64,000 nucleotides of DNA. Source: Polytrichum commune (Eukaryota > Streptophyta > Polytrichopsida > Polytrichales > Polytrichaceae). The notes below the pieces were generated by a model. The model worked only from the letters and a program-made list of their open reading frames with translations, was not told where the DNA came from and ran no database searches. A program made the position numbers and the translations under genes. Positions 12,666 to 24,412 of this stretch are shown here, one piece after another (the first letter of the stretch is position 1; the number at the start of each line of letters is the position of its first letter). The stretch is from positions 73,483,554 to 73,547,553 of the forward strand of contig OX485803.1 of assembly GCA_950295325.1 (NCBI GenBank), read 5' to 3'.

Positions 12666-14149
12666 GTACCAACACCAAGATGGTTGAAAAGAGGTCCAAT
12701 ATTGCATGCATGCATTCATAACATCATATAAGGTCCATCTTGAGTCTCAGCCATCCAATGAAGAAATATCCCGATAGTATCTTTGTGTGCCAAAGACAAC
12801 TTTGTGGGCAATGCTCGTGACTCAAGATATGGGCCTCATGAAAAGTGGAAGTGGCTAGAGGAGAGAATAGTTGACAAGTGTTGGATCCAAGAGCGGCCTT
12901 TGTTGGGGACCTCATGGGTCCTAGTAGGTCAAGACGCCCATGGTACTTGGCAAGTATGGCTTGAGTATGAGAATTACACATTTTAAATGCTTCAATAAAC
13001 AAACAAGTTTCAAACTTTAGAGGGAATCCGACAAACTCCTAAATTACAAGTGTATGTGAGTAGTTCGTTGGTGAGAACAATGAGGAGGCCCTTACATGTG
13101 AAAATTATATTTTTACTAATGCATTCTTAAAATATTAATATCCAAAATCAACACTAGACATCATGTAGCATAATCATGCATTTAGGGGCTCACATGTATG
13201 ACTATGATAAACGATGTTAGTTTAAAGCACAATGTTGGTTGTGGGTATCTATATCTTATAATCTGATGCACATGCGACAATGTAATTTTTGGGAGAGAAT
13301 GAACTTCTTTGTAACTCCGTAGTACATTTTTCGCACTTGTGAAGACATATTGAAGTTCATAAAGTAGCATTCGTTAATAGTGACCCAAAGTTATGTATTT
13401 GATTGTATACTCATTGTTATCATTATTTTATGATACCCCTTGAAACATACATAGCTCCGGACAATCTTGGAGGCATCTTATTACAGTATTTAGATTGTAC
13501 ATTCATCAATAGTTGTTGGTAATTATCAAACCACCTCCAACTTTAGGAGATGCAAATGTTAATCGTTTAGCATTCATGTACACATGTGCTTATGTAACAC
13601 AAATTCACAACTTTTTTACTCCATCCAATCCCATAGCACATGGATAACTCATGGACGGAAGACAACGAGGGCCAACCAATGATATGAAATTGAGGTCTTA
13701 AATAGGCCCAAAGAAAGCTCAAGAAAGTCATGTGTGGTTATCGATTTAGAATAAGAATTGACCAACACTATATCTACTTCTTTAAAGGGGGAGGGGTGCA
13801 AATTAAAATAAATTCGAATGCAAGAAAAATACAATGCAATTGCCACGAGGGAAGACCTAAACTCATAATTCAACGGGAAACACAATGAAAACACTCCCAC
13901 ACTCCGCCGTAGCTGGACCACTCTTCATCTAAGTAATCACAACATTTGTCTAAATTACAACTTGATTGTATCCACATGCTATCAAAGTTAACCAAAGTAA
14001 CCACCCCCCCCCCCCCCCCCCAAAAAAAAAAAAAAAAAACTAGAAGCCAAGTATCATAAACTTCAACATACATATGTGGAACACTATCCGACCCAAGGGA
14101 ATTGGCATTACATTTATCAACAAGCCCCCAATTCCCTCACCGAATTCAT
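12666..14149. other. Unassigned sequence with a C/A homopolymer junction
   Basis: No gene is recognised. At about 14003-14039 a run of ~20 C is followed directly by ~18 A, an unusual homopolymer pair and a likely sequencing-error hotspot. Remaining open frames show no family motif. Confidence 0.4.
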
Positions 14150-14835
14150 GTGAATACATGGAAGAGTTTGGAAACATATCTTGTTCATATTAACTTGAAG
14201 CGTATTCATGTCTACAATCTAAACAAAAAGGTAAGCACCCCACTCTCTCAACAACATTACAACACCCTTGAAACCCCAACACATTGCAAAGGTAAAAGGG
14301 CGAGTAGGAAGGTGGAAGCACTCCACGTACACTTACACTTGGTTGGCCACAAGGAAGGATAGGAAGGCAATTGAGGTGAAATACATGGAGAAGTTTGGAA
14401 ACATATATTGTTCATATGAACTTGAAACGTATTTGTGTCTACACTCTAAACAAAAAGGTAAGCACCCCACTCTCTCAACAACATCATGACCCCCTTGAAA
14501 CCCCAACACATTGCAAAGGTAAAAGGGCGAGTAGGAAGTTGGAAGCACTCCACGTACACTTACACTTGGTTGGCCATAAGGAAGGATAGGAAGGTAATTG
14601 AGGTGAAATACATGGAGGAGTTTGGAAACATATCTTGTTCATATGAACTTAAAATGAATTTGTGTCTACACTCTAAACAAAAAGGTAAGCACCCCACTCT
14701 CTCAACAACATCATGACACCCTTGGAACCCCAACACATTGCAAAGGTAAAAGGGCGAGTAGGAAGGCGGAAGCACTCCACGTACACTTACACTTGGTTGG
14801 CCACAAGGAAGGATAGGAAGGAGGTTGAGGTGAAA
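14150..14835. repeat. ~228-bp tandem repeat, three units
   Basis: AGGTAAGCACCCCACTCTCT recurs at about 14229, 14457 and 14684. CATATCTTGTTCATAT-type text recurs near 14173, 14399 and 14627. The unit length is 226-228 bp and divergence is a few percent. Small frames in the units are not maintained as one long frame. The AAG|GTAAGC motif at each unit looks like a splice donor, so a duplicated gene fragment is possible but unproven. Confidence 0.88.
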
Positions 14836-15095
14836 TGAATCCGGATGTGCATAACACTTGGCCTTTGGTGGCTTTCGCACCTTTCGAGGAACCACAAAGT
14901 ACACACTATGATGGGAAAAGGGCACGCCCCTCCCCACGGCCCACCAATGCCGATCCGCCTTGGCCCGACCAGGTCGTTCATGGTCATCATCCCCGGTGGT
15001 GGTGGTACTCCTCCTTTCTTAACGTTTTGGGAGGGCGATCGTTTGTTCGTTGCTTTGCTAGCCACGTGACCCACCATGGGTACCAATTAGGGTTA

Positions 15096-15729
15096 CAGTC
15101 CACCCTCTATAAATGCTACACCTATAAGTGTTAACCCTCTCTAAATGTTAACTTTCTTCTACTCCCCACATATTGCACACTATAAATGTTAAACGTGTTA
15201 ATTGTTAACAAAATGGTACTCCCTTCTTTGTAAATTTGACTCTATAAATGTTAACGAATGAAATACAACCATAATATGGATGATAAAAACTAATGTCTCA
15301 GATGATGATCGTGAGGGAGAGGAGTGTGAGGTGGAACCCATTCCATCTTATAGTGACTTGCAATCTAGTTTTGGTAAAATTAGAAGGTACATGGAATCAC
15401 GTTCATGTGATGTGTCCAAGTATGTGGGTTTGTTGGTGCAGATTGAGAAATATTTGCAAGTTGTGCATGCAGATGAATCTCACCAAAGAACCATTGATTC
15501 ATACTTCACCCGTGATTTGTAAACTTGATATTGAATAAAGTTTTGATTGGGTTTGCAATTTTATGAATGGTATTCTCTCACAAGGACTCTTCACAATTGC
15601 TTATATTTATAAATGTTAAGATTTGTATATTGCTCAAAAAAGTAATTTTATAATTGTTAATTGTTAACACCTCTATAAATGTTAACTTTGATCCACTCCC
15701 AAGGGTTAACATTTATAGAAGGTAGATTG
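15096..15729 (+). mobile_element. pogo-like (Tc1/mariner) deletion derivative
   Basis: It starts CAGTCCACCCTCTATAAATG after a TA at 15094-15095 and ends at a diverged complement (AGGTAGATTG) before TA at 15730-15731. The terminus resembles Emigrant/pogo-type plant elements (CAGT..ACCTCTATAAAT). TATAAATGTTAAC motifs recur through both subterminal regions. It retains the last part of a transposase (next feature) and has lost the catalytic core. A shorter, better-preserved relative lies at 38621-39108. Confidence 0.8.
15280..15522 (+). pseudogene. C-terminal fragment of a pogo/CENP-B-like transposase
   Basis: An open frame of 80 codons ends HQRTIDSYFTRDL. Known of the family: pogo/Tigger/CENP-B-like transposases end in an acidic stretch, a helical segment and a short Q-(K/R)-T-(I/L)-x-x-(F/Y)-F tail. 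The DDREGEECEVE run, the helix SDLQSSFGKIRRYMESR and the RTIDSYF tail fit that pattern. No DDE core or helix-turn-helix is present, so this is a remnant and not a gene. Assignment rests on the tail motif and the flanking pogo-like termini together. Confidence 0.65.
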
Positions 15730-15832
15730 TATTCAACCCTCGTGCCGAGTGTCTTGCTTTGCATCCGTTGCAACATCTCGAATCTCGTCCACGGCATGTC
15801 ACGGAACGTTTCTCACGTTCACGGCCACTTCA

Positions 15833-16320
15833 CACACGAGATTGAGAGCCCGTGACCATTACACTTCAAGCACTCTCATTGGTGGACAAGGCGGAGCCGG
15901 CCCGAGTTCGCTTCAAACTCCGCTTGAGGGACCAACAGAGTATGTGAATGCAAGATGAATGTAAACGTCGGCATGGATTCCTACGTGGTATCAAATGGAT
16001 CATGTTTCATGGTCACTTGGACTGTTTTAAAAAACCACCTCTTGGAGGTAGGCCTAACACAAAACCCGGAGACCATAGCACTCTGAATGCTCACCGCCGT
16101 TGATTTATTCTATTTTAGGGTGTGCGAGGACCTGCATGAATATAAATTCATTGAAATAGCATTTGGTTGAGGGCCCGGTCACGTATGGCTTCACACTACT
16201 CTTGAGGATCCGTGACCACATTAGATGATTTTGGAGGTGTGTTGGGACGGCCTTTGGACACGTTCTTTTGGGCTCTCACAATTTCATGGTCACGGCTCGT
16301 GGCTCGTGTGTGAGGTGGCC
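15833..16320. mobile_element. Tourist-like MITE family A, copy 1
   Basis: Left GGCCACTTCACACACGAG and the reverse-complemented right GGCCACCTCACACACGAG give inverted repeats of about 35 bp that end in GTGACCAT. It is 488 bp, non-coding, and internally contains TGGAGGTAGGCCTAACAC. Copies 2 and 3 are at 21179 and 39115. Copy 3 shows a 3-bp TAA duplication, which supports PIF/Harbinger. Confidence 0.88.
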
Positions 16321-16324
16321 CTTA

Positions 16325-16700
16325 GGGTCGGTTTAGACTATGGCAAAAAAGTGCATCAATGAAGAATTTGAGGGGAACATTGGGTTCTTCATTGGCCACG
16401 GTTTACATTATGGCCAAGATTTTTCCGGTGGAGAATTACAAGCATGGACGGAAAAAAATGACATGGTTGTCAACATGGAAACACTTCTTGCTAGGGGAGT
16501 TCTCTGGAGGTCAAATTGCTTGGGCAACCTCTAACCCTCAGTCAAGAAACTTGGCCTCCGGAGAACTCCAACTTGAGGGAATTGTTTTTATAATGTTTTC
16601 CATCTCGCCCACCATATCAATTGTTGCCTCAAATAACCTTGTCCTTGGGTAAAATTACGAATCGACCGGTGCACTTCTTCGCCGTAGTCTAAACCAACCC
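16325..16700. mobile_element. Tourist-like MITE family B
   Basis: Left GGGTCGGTTTAGACTATGGC and the reverse-complemented right GGGTTGGTTTAGACTACGGC, both continuing into AAGTGCA, form ~32-bp inverted repeats. It abuts family A copy 1 on its left. TTA precedes the left end. The termini resemble the PIF/Harbinger MITE at 56645 (GGGCCGGTTTACACCATGG). Non-coding. Confidence 0.85.
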
Positions 16701-17507
16701 TTTGTGAACATTATCTGACCCTTTATATAGACTCTCGTGACACCTTAACATGTCCAATCAAGATAGGGTGTACCATTAAGGGCTAAATACGAAGAAGTCC
16801 TCACAATTCCAAAGACTCGTGTTTGATACGATATCAACGATTAAAATTACCAACCAATAATCAAAGGTGATGCCGTTATTGTAATTGTGTTGTATCTTGA
16901 TTACAAACTTGTGTACAATTGACAATCAAAAGCGTGACACCTATTCAAAAGAGTGCCAAGGACTATTCAAAAAGGGTAACGTGTGACACCATTTGGACAC
17001 AACCCTAAAGTTTGTTGAGTCATCAGAACCATCATCTAGAGACTCCTTAATGTTTTGGAGCATGACGCATTGTATGTCCATTACTTCTTCCCGAGCCACT
17101 TGCCCCGTGTACGTAGGTAACCAAATGCTTTGATTGTCCATCGTGCCACATGTCTTGCTTGCATTGGTTGAAAGAGCTCATAGATTATCCGTAGCTTAAG
17201 CACATTGCTGCTATTTGGACGTCATTCATCCATAGTTTTGTTCTTTGGGTGAGTTCAAAGGAAAGGAATCAACACTTTTTAAGCAATACCAAGTAGCCTA
17301 ATAGGCTCCATATATAAGCTCCATCATATATATCCTTCAGGGAGTAGTACCTCTTGGTTATGGACATGTCGAGTGGTTTAAGACTCTTCATGATTTACGA
17401 TATAAGTGGCTCTTTGACATTGCTTGACTTGAGTTTTTTGATAGCTTTGATTGCACTTTGTGTATGAACCATGTGATTTGCACTTGAACAAATCTCAAGA
17501 TTGTGTG
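16701..17507. repeat. Duplicated non-coding block, copy 1
   Basis: Sequence around 16700-17170 (GAACATTATCTGACCC, AAGTTTGTTGAGTCATCA, TTTGGAGCATG, CATGTCTTGCTTGCATTGG) recurs in shortened form at about 17958-18170 in direct orientation. Both copies lack coding potential. This is an old segmental or transposon duplication. Confidence 0.55.
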
Positions 17508-17785
17508 CAGGTCCAAGACGACCCTAAACTATCGGGTGATAGTGGTGGAGAGGTACCCATTTTCGAATGGAGTGGTTGGCGGTTCAATTCCAGCTATGAA
17601 ATTTTCTTTTCACTTAACACGAAATGAAAAGAAAACACTAACTAGATAGGTAGGAAGCCAAGAGCCCACATACCCCAAGGTAGGTAGTAAACCCCATCCT
17701 TCACCAAGAGGATTCTTGAGCAGGATAAGGCCAACGGACTCAAATTTACGTAAGATTTTCCGACGTTGGTTATTTATTTATTATT
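17508..17785 (+). mobile_element. tRNA-derived SINE, copy 2
   Basis: The head reads GTCCAAGACGACCCTAAACT, with a pol III B-box-like GGTTCAATTCC about 75 bp in. The body contains TAGGTAGGAAGCCAAGAGCC and ends in a TTATTTATTTATTATT tail. Imperfect flanking duplication: CAAGATTGTGTG (17496-17507) and CAAGGTCGTGTG (17786-17797). Non-coding; mobilised by LINE machinery if the family assignment is right. Confidence 0.8.
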
Positions 17786-18835
17786 CAAGGTCGTGTGGAA
17801 GTCCAATTAACCCAAATACGAGTTGCTTTTACCAATCTTCATGGCCCGGTCTCGGTTGGTTGTTTTCATCATTCTTTGCAACAACATTGACTTCCTTTGT
17901 GCCTAAAATAAATAAACTAAAAATTTATATACCCCGCATGCAATTTCCTCACACTTGATGAACATTATCCAACCTTTTGTATAGGCAATTATGGTACCTT
18001 GAAGTTTGTCATGTCATCACAAAGCATCGCCACTAGCTCGGTTCTCGTTAACACTTTGGAGTGTGCTGGTGCATTGTTTATTGTAGCCCACATAAAGGAG
18101 TATTTTATTCGACACTTGTGGTTGTGGGTGTCTTGCTTGGATTGGGTTAGGGCACATGGAATATGCTCATAAATAGTGAAAGTTGTCGTGATCCTTATAT
18201 TGAAACTTTATGGGTGTCAACGTCATCCATGCCCTTTCCTCACCATACACAACTCTCTCTCTCTCATGGATTTGGTTGTAGACTATAGTAGAGGCACCTA
18301 TTCCCGGTCAAGGTCCCATCGGCAATCTATAGGGTATCGGAATTTCGATCAAGCTAGGATTGAATTTCGAGCATGTCAGAACTAATAATGCCACGACACA
18401 TGTCCTAGTTTCGAGTGCTAAAGTGAGGAGGAATGACTGGTTAAAATGAGCGGTTATGGCATACTCTAGACATTGGTGATATGCTCGGCTCAACTTTTGG
18501 CTTCAAAATTCATAGTAGTTTCATTGAAGAAATGAAGTAACCTAAAAATTGCAACCCTCCCGGTTTCTATCTTCAATACATGGGAAAACTTGCACCACTT
18601 TATACTTCTCCAAATCTGGTGCAAAAATTCTTTAGTGATCAGTTATGGGTGCCTCCACTATGTTGGAAACATTTTATAAGCATAAAGGTCAACTGCCGGT
18701 CTTGAGAAGGTGCCATGAATTATGGTTGGTTCTAGACAATCAGAGACATTAGAGTTATCCTTGAAAGGTTGAGCGAATGGTGAAACACGATATACCATTC
18801 CAAGTTTTTATCGCGACATTATTCAATTATGTGTG
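17786..18835. other. Unassigned repeat-derived sequence including duplicated block copy 2
   Basis: About 17958-18170 repeats the 16701-17170 block. The rest has no recognisable gene. Confidence 0.4.
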
Positions 18836-19185
18836 GATCAGTTCCATGACCATGGAATGTGTCATTGTATTATGTGCCCCCCATGAACAAAGTAAGAATA
18901 TTTGTTTACTATTCATACATTCAAGCTGACACATAGAAACTTGGGTGGAGTTATGCTCCGTGCATTGTTCATAGGAATTATTGTATATTTGGTTCTATTC
19001 ACAAGAAACACTATTCATCCCGGTATTATTCACTAAAATACTATTCACATCACACTATCACTGAAAACACCTACATTATTCATATTTTTTTTACTATTCA
19101 TACCATCATTGTTCAATTTTCGTATCGGCATTAGTTTCTTCTTATTTTTCTAAGTTATTGACCGTGAAGGTAAAACAATGGAGGA
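18836..19185 (+). repeat. ACTATTCAT-rich dispersed repeat, copy 1
   Basis: Homologous in inverted orientation to about 52950-53255. Shared landmarks in order are CCATGGAATGTGTCA, TTTACTATTCATAC, TGGGTGGAGTTATGCTCC, ATTCACTAAAATACTA and TTAGTTTCTTCT. Short ATTCAC/ATTCAT motifs are iterated. Class unknown. Confidence 0.65.
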
Positions 19186-19821
19186 TTGTGTTTGATGCTA
19201 AATATAGAAAAGGGAACACAAGCATGCACATGAATTTTGTTATGATGGACAATTCTATTATATATACAATAGCTTGTCTCTCCTATGTTGTGACGTATAA
19301 ATAAACACATTCTTAAAGATTGTTTCCTCCTTCTCTTGACCTCACTGGAGTTTAGATTGAACTTGGATTGTTTTCTCTTGGGAACATGCAATTTGCACTT
19401 TGGGAACTTATTGGTATCGGCGAGATCGGTGGGCCTACAATGTTTCTATATGAAGTATTCGTTGAAACTTGAGAGTTTATGGGTAACACAGTAAAAACAA
19501 CTCATCTCCAAGCACCGAATGGTTGCTTATGTTCCTTTTAATCCCTAGAGAAGAGGCGCCCATAACTGATCACTTAAGACATTATGTGCCAAATATGGAG
19601 AAGTTTAAGGTGGTGCAAACTTTTCATGTGTAGGTTGATAGAAATCAAGAGGAGTTTTTCGATGAATTTATTCCTTAAATTGAAAATATTGTGAATTTTT
19701 AAAGCCAAAAGTTGGCATGAACACATTACCAATGTCTAGAGTATGCCAAAAATGCTCATTTTGAGACGAATTCCTCCTCACTTTAGCAATCAAAATTGAG
19801 GACATGTGTCATGGCTATCGA
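19186..19821. other. Unassigned repeat-derived sequence
   Basis: About 19280-19560 is homologous to about 7020-7560 (see that entry). No gene is seen. Confidence 0.35.
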
Positions 19822-19829
19822 TTCCATGG

Positions 19830-20115
19830 CTCGGGGGGTTCACTGGAGAAAATCGTAGAACAACGTGCGATAAAAAATAAGGTCCAATATATTCATTGTA
19901 GATAAATTTTGTAAAAAATGTACATGTAAAATAGGGGATTTTAAAATAGTGAAACATGTTTACATGTAAAATACCATCACATATAATATTTTCAGGCTTT
20001 TTACATGTAAAATACCATCACCTTATAATCTTTGCTACAAGGTAAATAACCCCCCCAATAAATAGGTCCCGAACGCACGTGTATGCAAAATATAAGAGGG
20101 AGTGAACCCCCCGAG
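19830..20115. mobile_element. CTCGGGGGG-terminus DNA transposon, short copy
   Basis: The left end CTCGGGGGGTTCACT is the exact inverse of the right end AGTGAACCCCCCGAG. The flanking 8-bp duplication TTCCATGG (19822-19829 and 20116-20123) is perfect. The interior has ACATGTAAAATACCATCAC twice. It is a 286-bp internal-deletion relative of the 1.28-kb element at 50107. The 8-bp duplication fits hAT-like, P-like or Merlin-like elements, but the terminus is not one I recognise. Confidence 0.92.
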
Positions 20116-20151
20116 TTCCATGGTGATACCATGACCAAAGTTGGAGACTTA

Positions 20152-20251
20152 GGGTTGGTTTCCATGTAGGCCGCTTCACCCACCATATTCTAGTGAAAAT
20201 GTAAATTCCACTAGAATCTTGTGGGCAAGCAACCTACATGAAAGTTGACCC
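20152..20251. mobile_element. 100-bp foldback MITE (Tourist-like)
   Basis: Almost the whole element is an inverted repeat: GGGTTGGTTTCCATGTAGG...ATTCTAGTG against the reverse complement of the right half. It is flanked by TTA at 20149-20151 and 20252-20254, the PIF/Harbinger target preference. It lies 36 bp from the preceding 286-bp element. Non-coding. Confidence 0.88.
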
Positions 20252-20254
20252 TTA

Positions 20255-21178
20255 GAAACCATGAAACAAGGAACCTTGTTCTAACCACCCGCAAAAGAAA
20301 TTAGTCACATCATGATCAAAATTATGGCATCCTATAGATTCTCGATGGGGTCCTGATTGGGAATAGACACCACTACTCTAAATGGTAGAACCCAAAAGTG
20401 GTTGCAAGCGTTATTTTTCCCAAAGAAACTGTCAAGGAAAACTTACCTTTTATTTGTTTGCACTTTAGGCTAATAAAGTTCTACACCAAAGCGACTGGAG
20501 TATCTATTAAGAACTACAAGCTAGATGTGGGCTTTGAAGTGGTTGGAACCCATCATTTTTTTGGTTGAAAATTTTACTATTTGGAGAACGTAACACAACC
20601 AATGACAGTAATATTTTGACTTTTTCAACCAAGTTATGAAACTCACACTTTAACCAATCATATCGAATGTCAATCGATTGTGATGCATCTTGAATTTGTA
20701 TTGTTTTTTCCGCATACTAATGCTTTGAAATGAATTGGTGGAGACTGAGAATAATGACCCGTGTTGCAACTATATGAACGTGGTTTAAAATTCATTCTCT
20801 ACAAAATTCTTATGTAAACCAACTCCAAATAAGGTTTATGAATCACATTTTATAATACATCTTTGATTCAAGATGAAACCCCAAAACTTTTGAGGGTTGA
20901 GGATACCTCCATTTTATTAAAGCATCCAAAAGGTTGGATGATGTTGTCGGTCTCATAGGGATAGCACTAGTTATGGCGGATCTTTGACATATGGACATGA
21001 CTAGAGGGGGGACTTTACACTAGAAAGAGAAAGTGAAACAACTTTGACAGCTTGAAGATATATTATTTGGTGGAAATGTCTTCATTGCTCATCCTATCTC
21101 ATTCCCGCCTTTCCACATGGGCTCCCAACCTCGATGTCATGTCAAACTTTCACATGAGGACAACGATAGCAATCCTAG
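20255..21178. other. Unassigned sequence
   Basis: No gene or clear repeat boundary is recognised. Confidence 0.3.
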
Positions 21179-21658
21179 GGCCACTTCACACACGAGACTG
21201 AGAGCCCGTGACCATTACACTTCAAGCACTCTCATTGGTGGAAAGGGCGGAGCCGGCCCAAGTTCACTACTTCACACTATGCTCAAAGGGACCGACGGAG
21301 TATGTGAATGCAAGATGGATGTAAAGTCTACATGGATTCCTACGTGGCATTAAAAGGATCATGTGTTTCATGGTCACTTGGATTATTTTCAAAAGGACCA
21401 CCTCTTGAAGGTAGGCTTAACACAAAACCATGAGACCATGGCACTCTGAACGCTCACAACCGTTGATCTATTTTATTTTATCATGTGTGAGTAATAGATA
21501 TTCATTGAAATAGCATTTCGTTGAGGTCCCGATCACATATGACTTCACACTACACTTGAGGGTCCGTGACCATATGACATGATTTTGGAGGTGTCTTGGG
21601 ACAACCGTTGGACACTTTCTTTTGGGCTCTCATGATTTCATGGTCACAACTCTTGGCC
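21179..21658. mobile_element. Tourist-like MITE family A, copy 2 (right end eroded)
   Basis: It shares CCACTTCACACACGAGACTG, CATTGGTGGA, CACCTCTTGAAGGTAGGC and TCATGGTCAC with copies 1 and 3. The right terminal repeat is truncated after ACTCTTGGCCC. Confidence 0.82.
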
Positions 21659-21768
21659 CTTACTACCATGGCTCCTACTTGTCTACATGGCATTTGGTTC
21701 GAGTCGAGAAGGGAAATCAAGAACCAAAGCCTTTGGAAAATGAATTGCCTTTTGACGAATGTCAATAA

Positions 21769-22142
21769 GGTACGTGGGTGTTATTTGGTTCGTTTTTCAT
21801 GTCCTCCAATTTCTACCAAACATGAATTCACAATGAAACTCGTGCTACATTTAGCAAATCTACGATGAAGCATTCACATAAATTGGATTGAAAATCGGAC
21901 CTACCCTTATTAAGTTATAGTTATGAGAGGTCCATGTTTGTTGAATTTTTAATGGAATACACAGGCACTCCTAGTTGTCTTCACCGTTGAGTGTAGTGTA
22001 GTTAATAATATTTGAAGATGTAGTCCAATCTCTACTAACATGTGTGTCTTTATGGTGTTTACTCTTGGAACCTCCCCAAACAACATACCAATCAAATGTA
22101 GGGGTCTCATTAAGAAAATGAACCAAATAACACCCACATACC
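21769..22142. mobile_element. Tourist-like MITE family C, copy 1
   Basis: Left GGTACGTGGGTGTTATTTGG and the reverse-complemented right GGTATGTGGGTGTTATTTGG form ~26-bp inverted repeats. Flanks are TAA (21766-21768) and TTA (22143-22145). A diverged relative is at 42623-43041. Non-coding. Confidence 0.82.
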
Positions 22143-22145
22143 TTA

Positions 22146-24412
22146 AGGTAGAAGTGCTTTATATGGAAACTTTTGAGTCTATCTACATCCATTGTCTTTT
22201 GGGATATGTATGAAACATACAATTAGTGCAAGATGAATAACAAACCTAAATCATGCCCATAGCCATTTGCCCCATAATTTTTGGAGTTCATTCAAATATT
22301 TTAGTCAATATCAAAGTGAAGATTCTCATGTTCATTAAGTGGTCATGTAGGTCCCCGTAATTATGTAATTATGTCCTCTGCATGGCAATACCAAGATACA
22401 TGTTTAGATTATAATCTCATAATGTGGGATATGTAAACGATATAAAATTTATGTAACTGATCATGACTTAGAAAATGCCATAAGTATGACCACATCCACC
22501 ATTAGAAATGCTCATGTTCTTCAATAAGTTGTTGGATCGAGATGAATTATTTTATGTTATTTTGGGTAGATTTTACTTTGACGTTTAGGGGTTAAGATGA
22601 AGCATAGGGGAGAGTTTTAGAGGAAGAGAGGTAAGGAGCAAGACTAACAATCTTCAAAGTATATAAAGAGGAGCTCAAAGTGCAAGAGTTATGGTATTTA
22701 GTGTAGGTATATAATCAACACGAGCTTTAAAAAACAAGAACATGTGCATGTTGTTCAAGATTGGAGTGTAACATTTGTTTGGGAGTACAATTTGATGAAT
22801 CGGTTGAGAAAATAAAACACAAATACTCATGGCCGGGCATTTAGTAGGTTTTGAAGTAACCACCAAATTGCTCCTATGACCACTTAACTTCTTAACACAA
22901 AAACGAGGGGAATCTTGCATATGAGTGCACCTCACATCCATCCAACATAAAGCCATGATATAATATGTAGTTTAAGTGCTAGTTTTACTTAGTTGATTTG
23001 ACACTGGAGTTAGTTTCAAAAGCTCAAAATTAGTATAGACGAAGTAATTTGAGATGAATCAACCACAAACATACATGGGGTCATTTTAGTTTATTTATAA
23101 TGTTGGATAGATGAGAGATACAGATGAATGCAACATTTCCCTCTTGTTCTAAAACATAATTTGGAATCAAACGATTATAAAATACTACCTCTACCATAAC
23201 CAAGAGTGTCTCAAATGATACAATGGAGTTTTTGCACATGTCATGGAAAATTGAAGAACATGCAAGGAGCAACAAAAAACACAAATGTGGCACATCCATT
23301 GAACCCACACTATAAATCTAATATGGCCTGCACCAAATAGCACACTTAGTCATTGTAGTATGATCCCTAATGTGGACCAAGGCATCTTGGCATGTTGTAC
23401 ATGTGCATATGCAATATGGGTTGGTTCGCATTGGGTCCCAAGTCTCAAGTCCCATTCATGTCAACAAGTCCCAACATGGAGGCAAAGCCCCAACTTTTGA
23501 GCCTCAAGAGCCCATTAACATGTGATTTGTATGGGGTTTTGTCAAATCTTGATTACTTTATGCAAAAAAATCATAGGATTTGTGTTGCAAGTTGGGTCTA
23601 GCTCTTTGCTCGACCCAAGTCCCAAGCCTCACCTCCAGCAAGTGTTGCCATGTAGACATCCATGTCATGCTTGGGACTGAGGACTTGGGACCATGTGTAA
23701 AGTGGTAAGTCACAACTTCCATGTTCTCAACGCTTGAGATTGCATGGATTGACCTCGAGTGGACTAGGACTTAGGACTTGAAACTCCATGTGAACTGCTC
23801 ATAAGGTCCCACACCATCTTGCACCATATTCTCCACATGATGTCTTCAATGCTTGACCATTTCCATAACAATGGGAACTGGTGTGGTGACAACCTCACCA
23901 CCATCAACACGTCCGTTCACATTGCCCATTGTGTAATAGATGCATCATGTTTGTCAAATTGTTTCCCACTAGAAGTCCACAATTATAGCAATGGCAAAGC
24001 ACATCTTATTGTTCAAGAATAAGAGATACTAACTAAGAAGTATTCATTATTTTAACCCACAGAATTCCCAATGCATATGTAAAGTGATTATTGGTGCATC
24101 TATCATATAAGCTAATGCATAAATTTTCATACATTTTTTCATGATAATGGTGTGTGTGCAACAATGCCCTATTAGTATTTCAATTCACCACTCTTTTACC
24201 AATTGAACGCTAATAAGGAGAGTCAAGAAAGCGTGTGGGCGAGCGGCCTATCATGCGCTGGTGTGGGCCAAAGACGGCCGATGAATATGCACTCATCCAA
24301 ATATATCATCCGTCATTCTCTGTCCGCCTTTCGCTCCTGTTCAGTGTCGGCCCCTTTTCTGCGCTGATGAAGGCACGAAATGCGCCAATCAGAAATCATC
24401 CATCCAATATAC
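22146..24412. other. Repeat-derived sequence with a solo copy of Tourist family D
   Basis: About 23414-23695 is homologous to the outer MITE at 38533-39815 but lacks its two nested insertions. Shared landmarks are AAGTCCCAACATGGAGGCAA, GCCTCACCTCCA, AGTGTTGCCATGT and TTGGGACTGAGGACTTGGGA. The rest has no recognisable gene. Confidence 0.55.

Noticed and set aside
14102-14937. Several small frames on both strands in the 228-bp array
   Set aside because: They change phase between units and overlap on opposite strands; explained by the tandem repeat.
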